NCBI RefSeq assembly: GCF_000011365.1
Contig: NC_004463.1
Span: 5,690,001-5,754,000 of the forward strand
Reading direction: 5' to 3'
DNA length: 64,000 nucleotides
DNA from: Bradyrhizobium diazoefficiens USDA 110
GTDB lineage: Bacteria > Pseudomonadota > Alphaproteobacteria > Rhizobiales > Xanthobacteraceae
Shown here: positions 1-8,153 of the stretch, one piece after another
Layout of the letters: the number at the start of each line of letters is the position of its first letter
Position numbering within the stretch: the stretch's first letter is position 1
Position numbers and translations under genes: made by a program
Notes under the pieces: generated by a model
The model's input: only the letters and a program-made list of their open reading frames with translations
Told to the model about the DNA's origin: nothing
The model's database searches: none

Positions 1-168
1 CCGCATTTCGTCGCCTTCAAGGTCGACCACCTCCCGGCACCCGCCCCCTGGATCGCCCGCAATGTGTTCGGCTGCGCCCTGCTCGGCTGGACCGTCCGCA
101 CGCCCGAGCAGCGGACGCGGGTCGGGCAGTATGCGGACCAGATGATCTTTGAGGGGTTCGTGCCGTAG
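1..168 (+). CDS. glycerophosphodiester phosphodiesterase, C-terminal end (partial)
   Basis: Frame 1 is open from the window edge to a TAG at 166-168, giving the last 55 residues of a protein. The tail contains a hydrophobic strand (LLGWTVRT) followed by a helix ending MIFEGF. This resembles the last barrel strand of GDPD-family enzymes, where the WTV(R/N)T strand and the EGF...P ending are typical. The family hydrolyses glycerophosphodiesters to glycerol-3-phosphate and an alcohol. The catalytic residues lie upstream of the window, so the assignment rests on the C-terminus and on its position before a FemAB-like gene. Confidence 0.6.
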   Translation, partial: PHFVAFKVDHLPAPAPWIARNVFGCALLGWTVRTPEQRTRVGQYADQMIFEGFVP

Positions 169-175
169 CCCTAGG

Positions 176-297
176 GTCGTCCTGGCGAAAGCCAGGACCC
201 ATTACCCCAGGGAGGAGTCGTGGCCCGAAGCTGCAACTCCGAGTCATCGCCAAACCAAATTCCGTGGGTATGGGTCCTGGCTATCGCCAGGACGACT
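176..297. repeat. dispersed imperfect palindrome (GTCCTGGCGAAAGCCAGGAC type)
   Basis: The two arms begin GTCGTCCTGGCGAAAGCCAG and, inverted, GTCGTCCTGGCGATAGCCAG, and they flank about 60 bases. This family of intergenic palindromes is common in Bradyrhizobium chromosomes. It fills most of the gap between the first two genes. Confidence 0.7.
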
Positions 298-396
298 CGG
301 GATAGATCTTTGCACAATCGCTGATACCGCGTTTGCATCTACACCTCAGTTCCCGCCCTCTTGAAGTCGCTGCTGCAATGCACGATCTTGGGCACG

Positions 397-1653
397 ATGG
401 CATCAACCGAAATCACGCTCGAGGCCGTACCGTCCATTGGCGAAGTGTCGCCCGAAGATTGGGACGCCTGCGCAAATCCCGGCAAGGCTCTTATCGAAAA
501 GGCTTGCAACGGGCATGGCAAGGGATCCTCATCCGGGCTTCCAGGCGATTCGGCCGGTCTCTTAAAGCCTGCCTATAACCCGTTCGTCTCGCACGCGTTT
601 CTCTCCGCCGTCGAGAAATCGGGTTCGGCCACGATCCGCACCGGATGGGGACCCCGGCATCTGATCGCCAAGATCGACGGCCGCGTTGCCGGCGTCGTGC
701 CCTGCTATCTGAAATCGCATTCGCAGGGCGAATACGTCTTCGACCGCGGCTGGGCTGACGCCTACGAGCGGGCCGGCGGGCGCTACTATCCCAAACTCCA
801 GGTCTCGGTTCCCTTCACCCCGGCGACCGGGCCGCGGCTGCTGGTCCGCGACGGTGTCGACCGCGAGCGCATCATGGAGGCATTGGCGAGCGGGCTGGTG
901 GCGCTGTGCGGGGTCAGCAAGGCTTCCTCGGTGCACGTCACCTTCGCGCGGGAGGCGGAGTGGAAGCTGCTCGCCGGGCACGGCTTCCTCCAGCGCACCG
1001 ACCAGCAGTTCCACTGGCACAACGAGGGTTTTGCGAGCTTCGACGACTTCCTCGCCACCCTGAACTCGCGCCACCGCAAATCGATCAAGCGCGAACGCCG
1101 CGACGCGCTCGCGTCCGGCATCACGATCCACTGGCTCACCGGAAAAGACATCACCGAGGAGGCCTGGGACGCCTTCTTCGAATTCTACATGGAGACCGGC
1201 TCGCGCAAATGGGGCCGTCCGTATCTGACGCGCGAGTTCTTCTCGCTGATCGGCGAGACCATGAGCGAGGACGTGCTGCTGGTGATGGCGCGCCGCAATG
1301 GCCGCTGGATCGCGGGCGCGATCAACTTCATCGGCTCGGACACGCTGTTCGGCCGCAACTGGGGCGCGGTCGAGCATCATCCGTTCCTGCATTTCGAGGT
1401 CTGCTACTATCAGGCGATCGATTTCGCGATCACCCGCGGCCTCACACACGTCGAGGCCGGCGCGCAAGGCGAGCACAAGATCGCGCGCGGCTACCTGCCG
1501 AAGACGACCCATTCCGCCCACTTCATTGCCGATCCGGGCCTGCGCCGCGCCATCGACGATTACCTCAAGCGCGAGCGCGCCTATGTCGCCGAGGCCGGAC
1601 GGGAGTTGGCCGAGCTCGGCCCGTTCCGGAAAGGCGCCGACGAGGCGCCTTGA
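397..1653 (+). CDS. GNAT/FemAB-like N-acyltransferase (COG3146, DUF482 family)
   Basis: A 418-residue protein. The family has a double GNAT fold like the Fem aminoacyl transferases, and members are annotated as peptidoglycan-biosynthesis-like or GNAT acyltransferases. The substrate is unknown. The family landmarks seen are the PAYNPFVSHAFLSAVE stretch near residue 55, an RHRKSIKRER segment near residue 230, and the HIEAGAQGEHK-like element (HVEAGAQGEHK) around residue 350. The ATG at 397 fits homologues; an in-frame TTG at 361 would add 12 residues. The HIT gene follows after about 60 bases on the same strand, which suggests co-transcription. Confidence 0.85.
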   Translation: MASTEITLEAVPSIGEVSPEDWDACANPGKALIEKACNGHGKGSSSGLPGDSAGLLKPAYNPFVSHAFLSAVEKSGSATIRTGWGPRHLIAKIDGRVAGVVPCYLKSHSQGEYVFDRGWADAYERAGGRYYPKLQVSVPFTPATGPRLLVRDGVDRERIMEALASGLVALCGVSKASSVHVTFAREAEWKLLAGHGFLQRTDQQFHWHNEGFASFDDFLATLNSRHRKSIKRERRDALASGITIHWLTGKDITEEAWDAFFEFYMETGSRKWGRPYLTREFFSLIGETMSEDVLLVMARRNGRWIAGAINFIGSDTLFGRNWGAVEHHPFLHFEVCYYQAIDFAITRGLTHVEAGAQGEHKIARGYLPKTTHSAHFIADPGLRRAIDDYLKRERAYVAEAGRELAELGPFRKGADEAP

Positions 1654-1713
1654 CGGTTCGATGCGGCTGGTGACAGTAAGCGCAAAATTCCGAGGAGCCG
1701 CCGAGGAGCTGCC

Positions 1714-2142
1714 ATGACCGCCTACGACACCAACAACATCTTCGCAAAGATCCTGCGCGGCGAGTTTCCCTGCCACAAGGTCTATGAGGACGAGCATGTC
1801 TTCGCCTTCCTCGACATCATGCCGCGGGTGCCGGGCCATACGCTGGTGATCCCGAAGGCCCCTGCCCGCAACATCCTCGACATCAAGCCCGACGACTACG
1901 CCCATGTCGCTCGCGGCGCGCACAGGATCTCCGCCGCGGCGATGAAGGCGTTCAAGGCCGACGGCATCACCGTGCAACAGTTCAACGAGCCAGCCGGCGG
2001 ACAGGTGGTGTTTCACCTGCACATGCACGTCTTGCCGCGCCACGACGGGGTGGCGATGCTGCCGCCCGCGAGCCGTAAGGAAGACGTCAAGGTGCTGGAA
2101 GAGAACGCGACCAAGCTGATCGCGGCGCTGAAGGCGGGCTGA
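1714..2142 (+). CDS. HIT family nucleotide hydrolase
   Basis: A 142-residue histidine-triad protein, the usual length for Hint/HinT branch members, which hydrolyse nucleoside phosphoramidates or related AMP/GMP conjugates in the cytoplasm. The triad HLHMHVLPRH places His101, His103 and His105 in the H-x-H-x-H motif. The N-terminal half carries the conserved FAFLDIMPRVPGHTLVIPK strand-turn. The start ATG is preceded by GAGGAGCTGCC, a good ribosome site. It probably forms an operon with the upstream acyltransferase gene. Confidence 0.93.
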   Translation: MTAYDTNNIFAKILRGEFPCHKVYEDEHVFAFLDIMPRVPGHTLVIPKAPARNILDIKPDDYAHVARGAHRISAAAMKAFKADGITVQQFNEPAGGQVVFHLHMHVLPRHDGVAMLPPASRKEDVKVLEENATKLIAALKAG

Positions 2143-2154
2143 CTTTCTCCACAT

Positions 2155-2262
2155 CGTCATTCCGGGGCGCGCCTCTTGGCGCGAGCCCGGAATCCATTTC
2201 ACGACGATCTCTGCGGCCCGATGGATTCCGGGCTCGACGCTTCGCATCGCCCCGGAATGACG
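2155..2262. repeat. dispersed imperfect palindrome (CGTCATTCCGGGGCGC type)
   Basis: It starts CGTCATTCCGGGGCGC and ends with the inverted form GCCCCGGAATGACG, with internal GGAATCCAT/ATGGATTCC arms. It sits between two convergent genes and may act as a bidirectional terminator-like hairpin. A second copy lies at 3984-4112. Confidence 0.85.
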
Positions 2263-2263
2263 A

Positions 2264-2755
2264 CTACTCCGTCTGGAAATCCCCGGCTTGCGGCGCGGCC
2301 AGCGGCGTGAACTCGCAGCGGTCAGGCTTGATGTCGATCAGCGGCGTGTTGTCGAGACAATCGAGCCCGCGCACCAGAATGGCATTGCCCTCGATGCCGA
2401 CCAGCTTGACGATCGAGGTGCCGATCGGGTTGGGCCTGACCGGCGAGCGCAGCGAGAACGTGCCGCGGGTCTTCTCGTTGTTCTTCGGGCTTTGCAGGAT
2501 GATGTCGCGGCGCGACTTGTCGAGCCAGTAGAGCACTTCGAGATTGCTGTAGAAGTCGACGCCCTTGATGGCCGGCACGAACGGCTCGAAGATCTCGAGG
2601 CGGCAGATCGGGCCGTCGTGCCGCCCCTGCCGCGGCGTCTCCAGCCGCGACGTCCAGGGCGTGCGGATGCGGCCGATGAAGACGAGGCCGGCATCCTCTG
2701 CGGGCGGCAGCTCGATGGCGACCTCGCCCTCGCGGAGCTCGTTTTCGCGAACCAT
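2264..2755 (-). CDS. trmO: tRNA (N6-threonylcarbamoyladenosine-37 N6)-methyltransferase TrmO
   Basis: A 163-residue protein of the UPF0066/YaeB family. TrmO uses S-adenosylmethionine to methylate t6A37 of certain tRNAs to m6t6A. The fold is a small single beta-barrel. Visible landmarks are IGRIRTPW near residue 28, LEIFEPFVPAIKGVDFYS (53-70), RGTFSLRSPVRPNPIG (97-112) and the C-terminal LDCLDNTPLIDIKPD. The RSP(V/H)RPNPIG block is the family signature. It stands alone, converging on the HIT gene with a palindrome between them. Confidence 0.92.
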   Translation of the reverse strand: MVRENELREGEVAIELPPAEDAGLVFIGRIRTPWTSRLETPRQGRHDGPICRLEIFEPFVPAIKGVDFYSNLEVLYWLDKSRRDIILQSPKNNEKTRGTFSLRSPVRPNPIGTSIVKLVGIEGNAILVRGLDCLDNTPLIDIKPDRCEFTPLAAPQAGDFQTE

Positions 2756-2785
2756 ATTTCCAGTTCCTTGCTGTTCGCGAAGGTT

Positions 2786-3136
2786 TTAGCCCAACCACCA
2801 CGTGCCGGCCAGCATGAAGACTTCGCCCGTGACAACGCCCGCGAAGATCGAACGGCGGGTCAGCAGGAAGACAACGAGGCCGGCGCCGACCGCGCCGTAG
2901 CGCAGGACATCGGGCACGCTTGCCAATGCGCCCGGCGGCTCGACCACAATCTGGGCGATAACGCCGGCCAGGATCGCGGTGGCGACCGCCCTCACCCAGA
3001 CCAGCAGCTCGGAACCCTCGTCCATACCGCCGCCGAACCACAGGCCCAGCATGCGCCAGATCTGGTTGGGCACGACGCCGGCGACGAACAGGACTGCGAG
3101 CGCATGCCAGTCGCCGATGAGCTGTGCGAAACTCAT
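2786..3136 (-). CDS. azlD: AzlD-family branched-chain amino-acid exporter small subunit
   Basis: A 116-residue hydrophobic protein with about four membrane segments. It matches the AzlD family in length, in its glycine-rich helices and in pairing with AzlC. AzlC and AzlD together form an inner-membrane exporter (YgaZ/YgaH in E. coli exports valine). Its ATG overlaps the azlC stop as ATGA (3133-3136), so translation is coupled. A longer reading frame upstream in this phase is an antisense artefact of azlC coding DNA. Confidence 0.88.
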   Translation of the reverse strand: MSFAQLIGDWHALAVLFVAGVVPNQIWRMLGLWFGGGMDEGSELLVWVRAVATAILAGVIAQIVVEPPGALASVPDVLRYGAVGAGLVVFLLTRRSIFAGVVTGEVFMLAGTWWLG

Positions 3137-3873
3137 GCGCGCACCTCCCGCCACCAATGCACGCCGTAGGCGATCGACCCGGCCACCACGCCGCTGACGA
3201 GGATGTCGAGGCCGGAGTTCATCTTCGCCGCCAGCGGATAGAGCAGAATCCCGAGCGCCAGCGCGACCACGTCGGCGACCTCGCGGCTGTTGCGCGCGGT
3301 CGAGAACAGGAAGGACAGCGGCGTCAGCAGCAGGATCGCGGCGCCAAGCGTCTGCGTCAGGTTGGCGGCGAGGAAATAGCCGACCGTGTTGGCGGTGAGG
3401 CACACCGAGACCAGGCCACAGCCGAGCCCGTGGACAAAGGCGATGCGCCGCTCGCGCGGCACCTGCGGCAGGAAGCGGTGGCATTCGACCCAGAGCGTCA
3501 CGGCGGTGAGATGCGCGGCGAAGACCAGCTCGCGCCGTTTCGTCTTCGGCGTGCGCATCAGCGGTAGCACCGAGACCACCATCGGAAACAGGCGGATCGC
3601 GCTGACCGTCACCGCGATCGCCGATTGGATGACGGTCGCGCCCGAGCCGAGCGTCGTGATCAGGATGATCTGCGCGGGGCCTGCCCAGACGAACAGCGTC
3701 GAGCAGAGCGCCCAGAGCAGGCTGAAATGGGTGTCGTGGGCGAGCGCGCCGATGCCGAGATAGGTCACGAACAGCACGATGGTGAGGATCGTCTGCGTGA
3801 TCGAGCGCAGCCCCCACGCAAAGGCGCGGCAGGGACTTTGCCATTGAGGTGAATCGAGCGGAGGAAGCGCCAC
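3133..3873 (-). CDS. azlC: AzlC-family branched-chain amino-acid exporter large subunit
   Basis: A 246-residue inner-membrane protein. It carries the AzlC opening FAWGLRSITQTIL and the motif FVWAGPAQIILI near residue 62, followed by six or more hydrophobic segments and a short basic tail. It is the large, pore-forming partner of the AzlD protein encoded immediately downstream with a 4-base overlap. The substrate is inferred from the family (valine and related branched-chain amino acids). No adjacent Lrp/AsnC-type regulator is seen. Confidence 0.9.
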   Translation of the reverse strand: MALPPLDSPQWQSPCRAFAWGLRSITQTILTIVLFVTYLGIGALAHDTHFSLLWALCSTLFVWAGPAQIILITTLGSGATVIQSAIAVTVSAIRLFPMVVSVLPLMRTPKTKRRELVFAAHLTAVTLWVECHRFLPQVPRERRIAFVHGLGCGLVSVCLTANTVGYFLAANLTQTLGAAILLLTPLSFLFSTARNSREVADVVALALGILLYPLAAKMNSGLDILVSGVVAGSIAYGVHWWREVRA

Positions 3874-3983
3874 GGGACGGCCGGCTGGGGTTGCGGAATC
3901 GTGCCTGCATAACGGGCAATGCGGCGGTCCGCGTCAAGGAACCGCGCGGCGGAGCTGGCATGCGCACGGCCAACACCCGCCGC

Positions 3984-4112
3984 CGTCATTCCGGGGCGCG
4001 ACGAAGTCGCGAGCTATGATGCGCAATTGCGCATCTGAGAATCCATCAGGCCGCAGAGATTGTTGAACAATGGATTCCGGGTTCGCGCCAAGGGGCGCGC
4101 CCCGGAATGACG
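3984..4112. repeat. dispersed imperfect palindrome, second CGTCATTCCGGGGCGC copy
   Basis: It has the same terminal arms as the copy at 2155-2262 (CGTCATTCCGGGGCGC and GCGCCCCGGAATGACG), with a longer and different centre. It occupies the gap upstream of azlC and downstream of the lytic transglycosylase gene. Confidence 0.85.
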
Positions 4113-4128
4113 GCGGGAGAGAGTTGCC

Positions 4129-5151
4129 CTACCCGCTCACACCGCGGTTCTTCAGCACGAAGCAGGCACCGCCAGCCTTGCGGATTCGGTTGCAGAGATC
4201 ATCCGCCTCGCTGCGCGTATCCGCGCCGATGCGCACCTGGTAGAACGCGCGCGTACCGCGGCTGCGCATCACCGAACTCAGCAGGCTCGGATCGCGCTCG
4301 CCGATCACCGCGCTCAGCCGCGTGACGGCACGGGAATACATCGCCAATGCCCTGTTGCGGTCGAAGCCGGCGGCGAGCTGCACGCCCCAGATCTTCGCGG
4401 CGGCCAGCTCTACATGCTGCTCGAGCTCGGCGACGAACGGATTCGGCGCGCGCTTCAACAGGGCCATGAGATCGCGGCAGCTCGTCGGCGGCGCGCTCGG
4501 CGGGCCCTTGCCGGTACCGCCGGCCTTCGCCCAGGCATCCACCGTCGCACCGGTGATGGCATAGACGTAATTGCGGGTCTGCTCCGGCATCGGGCCGGTG
4601 CCGGCCAGCCATTCCTGGACGCGGCGCGGCCCCGCATTGTAGGCGGCCGCCGCAAGCCCGAGATTGCCGAACTGGTTGCGCAGCTCGTTCAAAAATTCGG
4701 CCGATTTCGGCAAGGCCTGAACCGGATTGAACGGGTCAAGCAACCCACGCTCGCTCGCGGTGCCCGGCATGAACTGCGCGATCCCCTGCGCATGCTCGCC
4801 GCTACGGGTCATCGGACCCACCGCATCGGCCTGGAAGCGGCTCTCCTGCCAGATCACGCGGGCGAAGAATTCCAGCGGCAGGTTGGCGTCCCGCGCGGCC
4901 GCCTCGACGATCAGACAGATGGACTCCCGCGTGTCGCTCTCGCGCGCATCCGCTGGCTTCTGCGGCGGCGGCGCCAGCTCCTCGACGCTCGGCACCGCGA
5001 CGTCGGTCCCCGCGGGCGAGCTGTCCCCTGCCGCGACCTCTGTCGCAGAGGTCAGCAGCACGGCAACGGCGAGTGATGCAATTCGCGCCAACGCTGCCCA
5101 AGCATCGCTGTGGCGCACGCCGGCGCGGCATGCGAGAAGCTGATCCGCCAT
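4129..5151 (-). CDS. periplasmic lytic transglycosylase (SLT domain) with SPOR-like tail
   Basis: About 340 residues. After a hydrophobic N-terminal segment (about 21-40) and a Pro-rich linker comes an SLT goose-lysozyme domain. The catalytic Glu is in VIWQESRF (E103), followed by GIAQFMPGTA (123-132) and AAAYNAGPRRV. Such enzymes cleave the MurNAc-GlcNAc bond of peptidoglycan with formation of 1,6-anhydroMurNAc. The last 40 residues (AFYQVRIG...ACFVLKNRG) resemble a SPOR-type peptidoglycan-binding strand-helix unit. The start chosen is ATG at 5151; another ATG at 5169 adds six residues. The gene diverges from the TRAP receptor gene. The frame stays open far upstream, but that part is antisense to dctP. 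Confidence 0.85.
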   Translation of the reverse strand: MADQLLACRAGVRHSDAWAALARIASLAVAVLLTSATEVAAGDSSPAGTDVAVPSVEELAPPPQKPADARESDTRESICLIVEAAARDANLPLEFFARVIWQESRFQADAVGPMTRSGEHAQGIAQFMPGTASERGLLDPFNPVQALPKSAEFLNELRNQFGNLGLAAAAYNAGPRRVQEWLAGTGPMPEQTRNYVYAITGATVDAWAKAGGTGKGPPSAPPTSCRDLMALLKRAPNPFVAELEQHVELAAAKIWGVQLAAGFDRNRALAMYSRAVTRLSAVIGERDPSLLSSVMRSRGTRAFYQVRIGADTRSEADDLCNRIRKAGGACFVLKNRGVSG

Positions 5152-5190
5152 GTTGTGGCATCGTGCCATGGTTCGACGAGTTGCCAGTAT

Positions 5191-6207
5191 ATGCTGCCTG
5201 CCCTGCTTCTCCCAATGCGTTCCCCCGCCAAACGGATCCGCGCGATCCTTGCCCTCGCCGCCCTGGTCCTGTCCGCCGCGCCGGCCATAGCGCAGGTCAA
5301 CTGGCGGATGACCACGGAATATCCGCAAAACAACATTTCCGGGATTGGCCTCACCACTTTCGCCGACCGCGTCGCGGTGCGCACTAACGGTTTCGTGACC
5401 GTGGCCAACGCCTTCGACAACGAGCTCAAGATCAATTCGGGCGAGATGCCGCGCGCGGCGCTGGACGGCCGGATCGCCGGCGGCGATGCCTTTGCGGGCG
5501 CACTGTCCGGCCTCGACCCGGTGCTCGCCCTTTCTACCCTGCCCTTCCTGGTGCAATCGGTCGACGTCGCTCGCGCCACCAATGCGCGGGCACGCCCACT
5601 CTACGAAAAGGCGTTCGCCGCCCGCGGTCTCAAGCTGCTCTATCTGACGATCTGGCCGGCGACGGGCCTCTGGTCGGATCATGCGCTCGCAGGCGCCGAC
5701 GATCTGCCAAAGCTGAACCTGCGGGCCTATGACGCCAGTTCCAGCGCGGTGATGCGCGCGGCCGGGGCCAATGCGCAGTTCCTGCCGATGGACAAAGCGC
5801 TCGCCGGATTGAAGGAGCACCAGCTGAACGCGTTCCTCACCTCCGGCGACGGCGGCGCGGGACGCAAGCTCTGGGACTTCCTGCCGCACTTCACGGCCAT
5901 CAACTATGCGATGCCGGTCTCGATCGCCTTCGTCCGCAGCGAGGCGTTCGCGGAGCTGTCCGAGCCGATGCAGCGCGAGGTGATGGCGGCTGCGGCCGAG
6001 ACCGAGCAGAGCCAGTTCGCGCTGCTGGCCCATCGCACGACCGAGAATTATGCGCGCATGCGCGACAACGGCGTCAACATCGCCGAGCCCGCACCGCCGT
6101 CCCTCGTCACCGCACTCCGCAACGCCGCGACGGACACGATCGCCACCTGGGAGACCCAGGCCGGCGCGGATGCGGCGGCGATCGTCGAATGGGCGAGACA
6201 GCAATAA
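5191..6207 (+). CDS. TRAP transporter periplasmic solute receptor, DctP type
   Basis: About 338 residues. The N-terminus is basic then hydrophobic and ends AAPAIAQ, a clear signal peptide. The mature protein has the DctP-family blocks LPFLVQSVDVAR, KLLYLTIWPATGLWSD and LNAFLTSGDGG. The receptor would bind an organic acid and hand it to a DctQM permease. No DctQ or DctM gene is adjacent, so this is an orphan receptor within the window. ATG at 5191 is used; ATG at 5215 (MRSPAKR) is equally plausible and still leaves a complete signal peptide. Confidence 0.85.
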   Translation: MLPALLLPMRSPAKRIRAILALAALVLSAAPAIAQVNWRMTTEYPQNNISGIGLTTFADRVAVRTNGFVTVANAFDNELKINSGEMPRAALDGRIAGGDAFAGALSGLDPVLALSTLPFLVQSVDVARATNARARPLYEKAFAARGLKLLYLTIWPATGLWSDHALAGADDLPKLNLRAYDASSSAVMRAAGANAQFLPMDKALAGLKEHQLNAFLTSGDGGAGRKLWDFLPHFTAINYAMPVSIAFVRSEAFAELSEPMQREVMAAAAETEQSQFALLAHRTTENYARMRDNGVNIAEPAPPSLVTALRNAATDTIATWETQAGADAAAIVEWARQQ

Positions 6208-6277
6208 GGGGTCGCAGCCATCGGCATGCGACCGCTCCCCTGCGACGAGATGTCGGCTGATTTCCCGTTGCGCTGCC

Positions 6278-6478
6278 TCAGTTCTTGACGGGCACCAGGC
6301 TTTCGCCGCTGATGGCGCGGTCGAGGGCGTCGATCAGCGCCTGAATCTCGACGAACTTGTTGCGCGCCCGCTCGGCCGTGTCGCGCACAAAGGGAGCGGC
6401 CAGCACTTTCGCATGCGCGTCTCTGTCCTCGATCATGCGATCGCGGGCCTTCTTCAGGGTTTCAAGTCGCTCGCTCAT
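6278..6478 (-). CDS. small charged helical protein, unknown function
   Basis: A 66-residue, largely alpha-helical and highly charged protein (MSERLETLKKARDRMIEDR start), with no signal peptide or membrane segment. The upstream AGAGGAGCC is a good ribosome site and is shared in sequence with the next gene upstream, which suggests both are expressed together. No domain was recognised. Confidence 0.6.
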   Translation of the reverse strand: MSERLETLKKARDRMIEDRDAHAKVLAAPFVRDTAERARNKFVEIQALIDALDRAISGESLVPVKN

Positions 6479-6522
6479 GTAGGCTCCTCTGAAAAATATC
6501 TTCTCGATCGCAACCAGGGACT

Positions 6523-6765
6523 TTAGTCGAAGCCGGCCGGAAGCTCGCCTTTCCGGAAAAACACCGTCGGCTCATCGTCATAGTCACCCATTTCGGCATC
6601 GCCGCTGGACGAGAACGCAACGACACCGAGCTTGCTCAAGGCCAGTCTCTCCGCCGTTCGCAGCGCGCCGCTCTCCGATTTGCAGACGATCGGAGAGTCG
6701 GCCTTGAGATTCCCGCCCTTGCCGGCATTGAACGCCTGCACGACGTAGGTTGTTTGGCGAACCAT
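6523..6765 (-). CDS. small conserved hypothetical protein
   Basis: An 80-residue protein starting MVRQTTYVVQAFN. The start at 6765 follows GTCAGAGGAGCCGTC, a strong ribosome site. The middle (SESGALRTAERLALSKLGVVAFSSSGDAEMGDYDDEP) reads like a small soluble alpha/beta protein common in rhizobial genomes. The function is unknown. It lies at the downstream end of the carbohydrate operon and may be transcribed with it. Confidence 0.65.
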   Translation of the reverse strand: MVRQTTYVVQAFNAGKGGNLKADSPIVCKSESGALRTAERLALSKLGVVAFSSSGDAEMGDYDDEPTVFFRKGELPAGFD

Positions 6766-6820
6766 GACGGCTCCTCTGACCCTGTTGGCAAACGGAAGTG
6801 ACGTCAACGACTGCGAACGC

Positions 6821-8119
6821 TCAGCGTCGCATCGCATCCATGAGCGCGGAAATCCTGATCGTTGCGAAACTGGAGAAGGTGTCCGACACGGCATATGGCA
6901 GGATGATCTGGTCATTGTGCCTCATCGCGCCGCAGGTATAGACGACGTTGGGGACATACCCTTCGCGCTCGGATGGTTCAGGCCGCAGCAGCGGCTCGCT
7001 CGAACGCGCCAGCACCCTGGATGGATCGTGCTTGTCGAGCAGCGCCGCTCCGATCGAGTATTTCCGGATAGGGCCGACACCATGCGTCAGCAGCAGCCAG
7101 CCTTCGTCGAGTTCGATCGGCGACCCACAATTGCCGATCTGGACGAACTCCCAGGGAAACTGCGGTTTCAGAAGGGCCCGGCCGCCCTCCCATGTGGAGA
7201 GGTCGTCCGAATAGACCAGATACAGGTTCTCATTGTCCTGTCGCGCGATCATGGCATAGCTGCCGCCGATCTTGCGCGGGAACAGCGCCATGCCCTTGTT
7301 GTGGGCCGCAGCGCCCCGCAAAGGCGCCAGTCGAAACGACACGAAATCGCTGGTCTCGATCAATTCGGACCGGATCGCCCGCCCGCTGTAGGCCGTGTAG
7401 GTCGCGTAATAGGTCTTCCGATCGCCGTCGCTGAATTGGACAAAGCGCGCATCTTCGATGCCGTTCGATTGGGATTCGGTCACGGGAAAGATGACACGCT
7501 CGCTGAGATCTTCCTCGGGCCTGAACGTCAGCTCGACCCGGTCGCCGTCCGGGCCGGATGCGCGATGGCTGATCCGCGGGACCGAGGCAAGGCGAGCCGT
7601 CGGATCGACGGTCAGGCTCCCGTCAGCCGCGATCGTTCCGGTTCGAAACGTCAGCGACGACACATGCCCTTCGCCGATCGCCCGGAGACTGAGGATGAAG
7701 CGTTTGCCGCCCTCCGGGCTACCGGATTGATCGGGGTGCGGTACGATGCTCGGATTGAACAAGGCTGAGGCCTCGAACGAATACTCGCTGAGAAAATAGG
7801 CGCCGATCAGCTGGCGCTGGGCTTTCGAGAAGATACCATGCGTTGCGAAAGCATCCTCCATATCGTCGGCGCGGGCCTCGAACCTCTCCAGGAGGTTCCG
7901 ATGTCGGCCCTCGAAATTATCGAGGACGTCCGCGAGCTGGGCCGCAACGGCTTCCGAATTGAGTGCGAGAACCCGCTCGACGATATGATTTGCGCGCATC
8001 TTGTCGGTCGGATTGAGATCGCGCGGTTCGGTCGCCGGCTTGAACGGCCGCACGATGACCCGCGCTGGATCGGGGCGCAGATGAAGTCCCTGCCGGTTCA
8101 GGAAGGAAGGTTGTGACAC
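6821..8119 (-). CDS. GH130-family beta-mannoside phosphorylase
   Basis: About 432 residues. The region from residue 110 on matches the five-bladed propeller of GH130 enzymes. Blocks seen include FNPSIVPH, FVQFSDGDRKTYYATYTAY, SELIETSDF and a C-terminal VPNVVYTCGAM. GH130 enzymes phosphorolyse beta-mannosides and release mannose-1-phosphate. The GTG at 8119, after GAGCCGAGGATACC, is the preferred start; a TTG at 8164 would overlap the preceding gene. The gene follows the fused glycosyltransferase and manA-like genes on the same strand, a coherent mannose-based operon. The exact glycan substrate is unknown. Confidence 0.85.
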   Translation of the reverse strand: MSQPSFLNRQGLHLRPDPARVIVRPFKPATEPRDLNPTDKMRANHIVERVLALNSEAVAAQLADVLDNFEGRHRNLLERFEARADDMEDAFATHGIFSKAQRQLIGAYFLSEYSFEASALFNPSIVPHPDQSGSPEGGKRFILSLRAIGEGHVSSLTFRTGTIAADGSLTVDPTARLASVPRISHRASGPDGDRVELTFRPEEDLSERVIFPVTESQSNGIEDARFVQFSDGDRKTYYATYTAYSGRAIRSELIETSDFVSFRLAPLRGAAAHNKGMALFPRKIGGSYAMIARQDNENLYLVYSDDLSTWEGGRALLKPQFPWEFVQIGNCGSPIELDEGWLLLTHGVGPIRKYSIGAALLDKHDPSRVLARSSEPLLRPEPSEREGYVPNVVYTCGAMRHNDQIILPYAVSDTFSSFATIRISALMDAMRR

Positions 8120-8153
8120 GGTATCCTCGGCTCGCTGGATAAGAGGGTGAAGT

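Noticed and set aside
562..2247. Long minus-strand open frame opposite the GNAT/FemAB and HIT genes
   Set aside because: Arg/Asp/Ala-rich translation with no domain; it mirrors GC-rich coding DNA on the other strand, where two well-supported genes lie.
5152..6204. Upstream extension of the lytic transglycosylase frame on the minus strand
   Set aside because: It is antisense to the TRAP receptor gene and reads as low-complexity Arg/Gly/Ala. The SLT protein has its own signal-like start near 5151.
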